64,000 nt of DNA from Porpolomopsis calyptriformis (taxonomy: Eukaryota > Basidiomycota > Agaricomycetes > Agaricales > Hygrophoraceae), in the NCBI GenBank assembly GCA_951640195.1, contig OX621172.1:1116001-1180000 (forward strand). The letters run 5' to 3'. Below the pieces are notes generated by a model. The model did no database searches, had not been told where the DNA came from, and worked only from the letters and a program-made list of their open reading frames with translations. Position 1 is the first letter of the stretch, and the number at the start of each line of letters is the position of its first letter. Below, one piece after another: positions 63,045-64,000 of this stretch. Position numbers and translations under genes: made by a program.

Positions 63045-64000
63045 TGTTCTTTCAGTTCTTTGATGAGCTGAGCTTTTCTCTCCTTCGGCCAGCAATCGAT
63101 CCCGCAGTTGTCCACCACTCGAATAGTTTCCTCCGTAGTAGCTGGGGAAACCACCTCGTCAACTCATTCCGTCTCGATTCCTTGAATGTTTCGTCCTCGA
63201 CCTCGCCCTGTGGTTGGTTTTCCTCGTCGTTGTCCGGCAGGGGCATTATTCGATGGATGCGCTGATGAAGAAGAGGCGAGAGGGGAATTTGGACACTTGT
63301 TCACCCAATGACCTGGCTCTCCGCAGTGATAGCAGTTGCCTCGCGGAATGCGTGATATTGATGATGAGGAAGTTGTCTCCTGTTTGACAGGAGCAGAGGA
63401 GGGAGTTCGGGTTGTCGTTCGAGCCACAGTCTCCCTGGGAGCATAGTAGTTACTCCGGGGAGCAGCACAACACTCAAGTGCGAGTTCGAGATGTTGTCGA
63501 TCGAAGATAGAAGCTTTTTGCTTCCAAGCATTGAGAGTGGCAGGGATAGGATCAAGGGCATAGATTTTTTCGAGAATTCTGGGATTGAGGCTGTTCCGGT
63601 AGAAAACTTTGAGCGCGTCGTTGTTGAAACCAGTTTCGTCCGCGAGAGCTCCGAATCGTACGTTATAATTGTCCACTGTGGAAAGTCCTTGAGTTACCTT
63701 TTGAATTTTAACCTGCGCTGTCGCTCTCACATCAACATCTCCAAAACATTCCTCAAGCTCCTCCATAAAATCCTCGTAGTCGGCTCCAACCCATTGAGTA
63801 CATTTGAATTCTTGAGTCTGCTGTCGAGCCCATGATTGGGCGACACCAATCTTCATGAACGACAAGACATAGGTGATCTTTTGTCTGTCAGACCATTGAC
63901 TGTCGTCAAGGACTAGACGACAAGCCTGGATGAAGTTGAGGCATTTGGCTGCAGACCCGTCATATTCATCGGGTTTGGCAATCTTGATGGAGGGGGGAGC
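63035..64000 (-). pseudogene. Element J gag, partial at window end
   Basis: Minus strand, open into the window edge: SFMKIGVAQSWARQQTQEF, FGDVDVRATAQVKIQKVTQG, a zinc knuckle CYHCGEPGHWVNKC near 63330, an Arg/Gly tail, a TGA near 63161, and KELKEQGF before TAG 63035-63037 (slippery heptamer 63038-63044). The N-terminus is outside. Confidence 0.85.

Larger units (their letters stand above)
58154..64000 (-). mobile_element. Element J: chromodomain Gypsy of the I family, cut by window end
   Basis: Minus-strand element: 3' LTR 58154-58551, ORF3, pol and part of gag; the 5' part lies beyond 64000. Pol has four stops, each a CGA to TGA change against element I. It enters D exactly two bases after the start of D's 3' LTR. 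Confidence 0.93.

Noticed and set aside
1..64000. tRNA, rRNA or other structural RNA genes, and CRISPR arrays
   Set aside because: None recognised by eye on either strand; a dedicated scan was not possible.

Overview
The window is a dense, nested cluster of LTR retrotransposons; nothing in it looks like an undisturbed host gene. The organism is most likely a filamentous basidiomycete (Agaricomycetes). The grounds are Ty3/Gypsy polyproteins of fungal type, several with a C-terminal chromodomain, 50-51 bp GT-AG introns in the one intron-bearing gene relic, a Zn2Cys6 cluster, and a PIF/Harbinger-like transposase relic. The species cannot be named from the sequence.

Layout. 1-638: a cut LTR fragment and a decayed transposase. 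639-20109: element B (minus strand, chromodomain Gypsy), split by the complete 12.6-kb element A (1958-14538, plus strand, GCGC target duplication). 20110-24306: truncated element C (minus), whose 5' LTR sits in the pol of element F (24307-28507, minus, itself hit by a solo LTR at 26506-27078). 28570-58153: element D (plus), the host of most of the right half. Its gag carries a solo E-type LTR, an inverted 864-bp gag segment and full-length element E (30716-46139). E holds, between pol and its 3' LTR, an antisense intron-containing Zn2Cys6 gene, which is split by the youngest element, I (37786-44642, identical LTRs, all ORFs open). D's pol is split by element G (49806-56772, GTTTG duplication), and D's 3' LTR is entered after two bases by element J (58154 to the window end, minus).

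Two biochemical groups stand out. A, C and E share a tRNA-type primer site (TGGAGCCCAC...) and an (F/Y)I(D/N)D reverse transcriptase. B, D, F, G, I and J are chromodomain elements. In B, D, F, G and I the bases just after the 5' LTR are complementary to a stretch 33-35 nt downstream of the LTR TATA box, which looks like Tf1-type self-priming, and the pair covaries in G. All six have the same GGGTTTT slippery heptamer at the gag stop, putting pol in the -1 frame. B, D, G, I and J also have a third ORF after pol, with its own upstream TATA-like box; A has two such ORFs of its own.

Order of insertion from LTR divergence counted by eye: I (0 of 411), A (about 7 of 1043), G (about 4 of 340), B (about 15 of 412), E (about 24 of 543). 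Most premature stops in the older copies are CGA to TGA changes or other C:G to T:A transitions, as expected from decay of methylated CpG or a RIP-like process.
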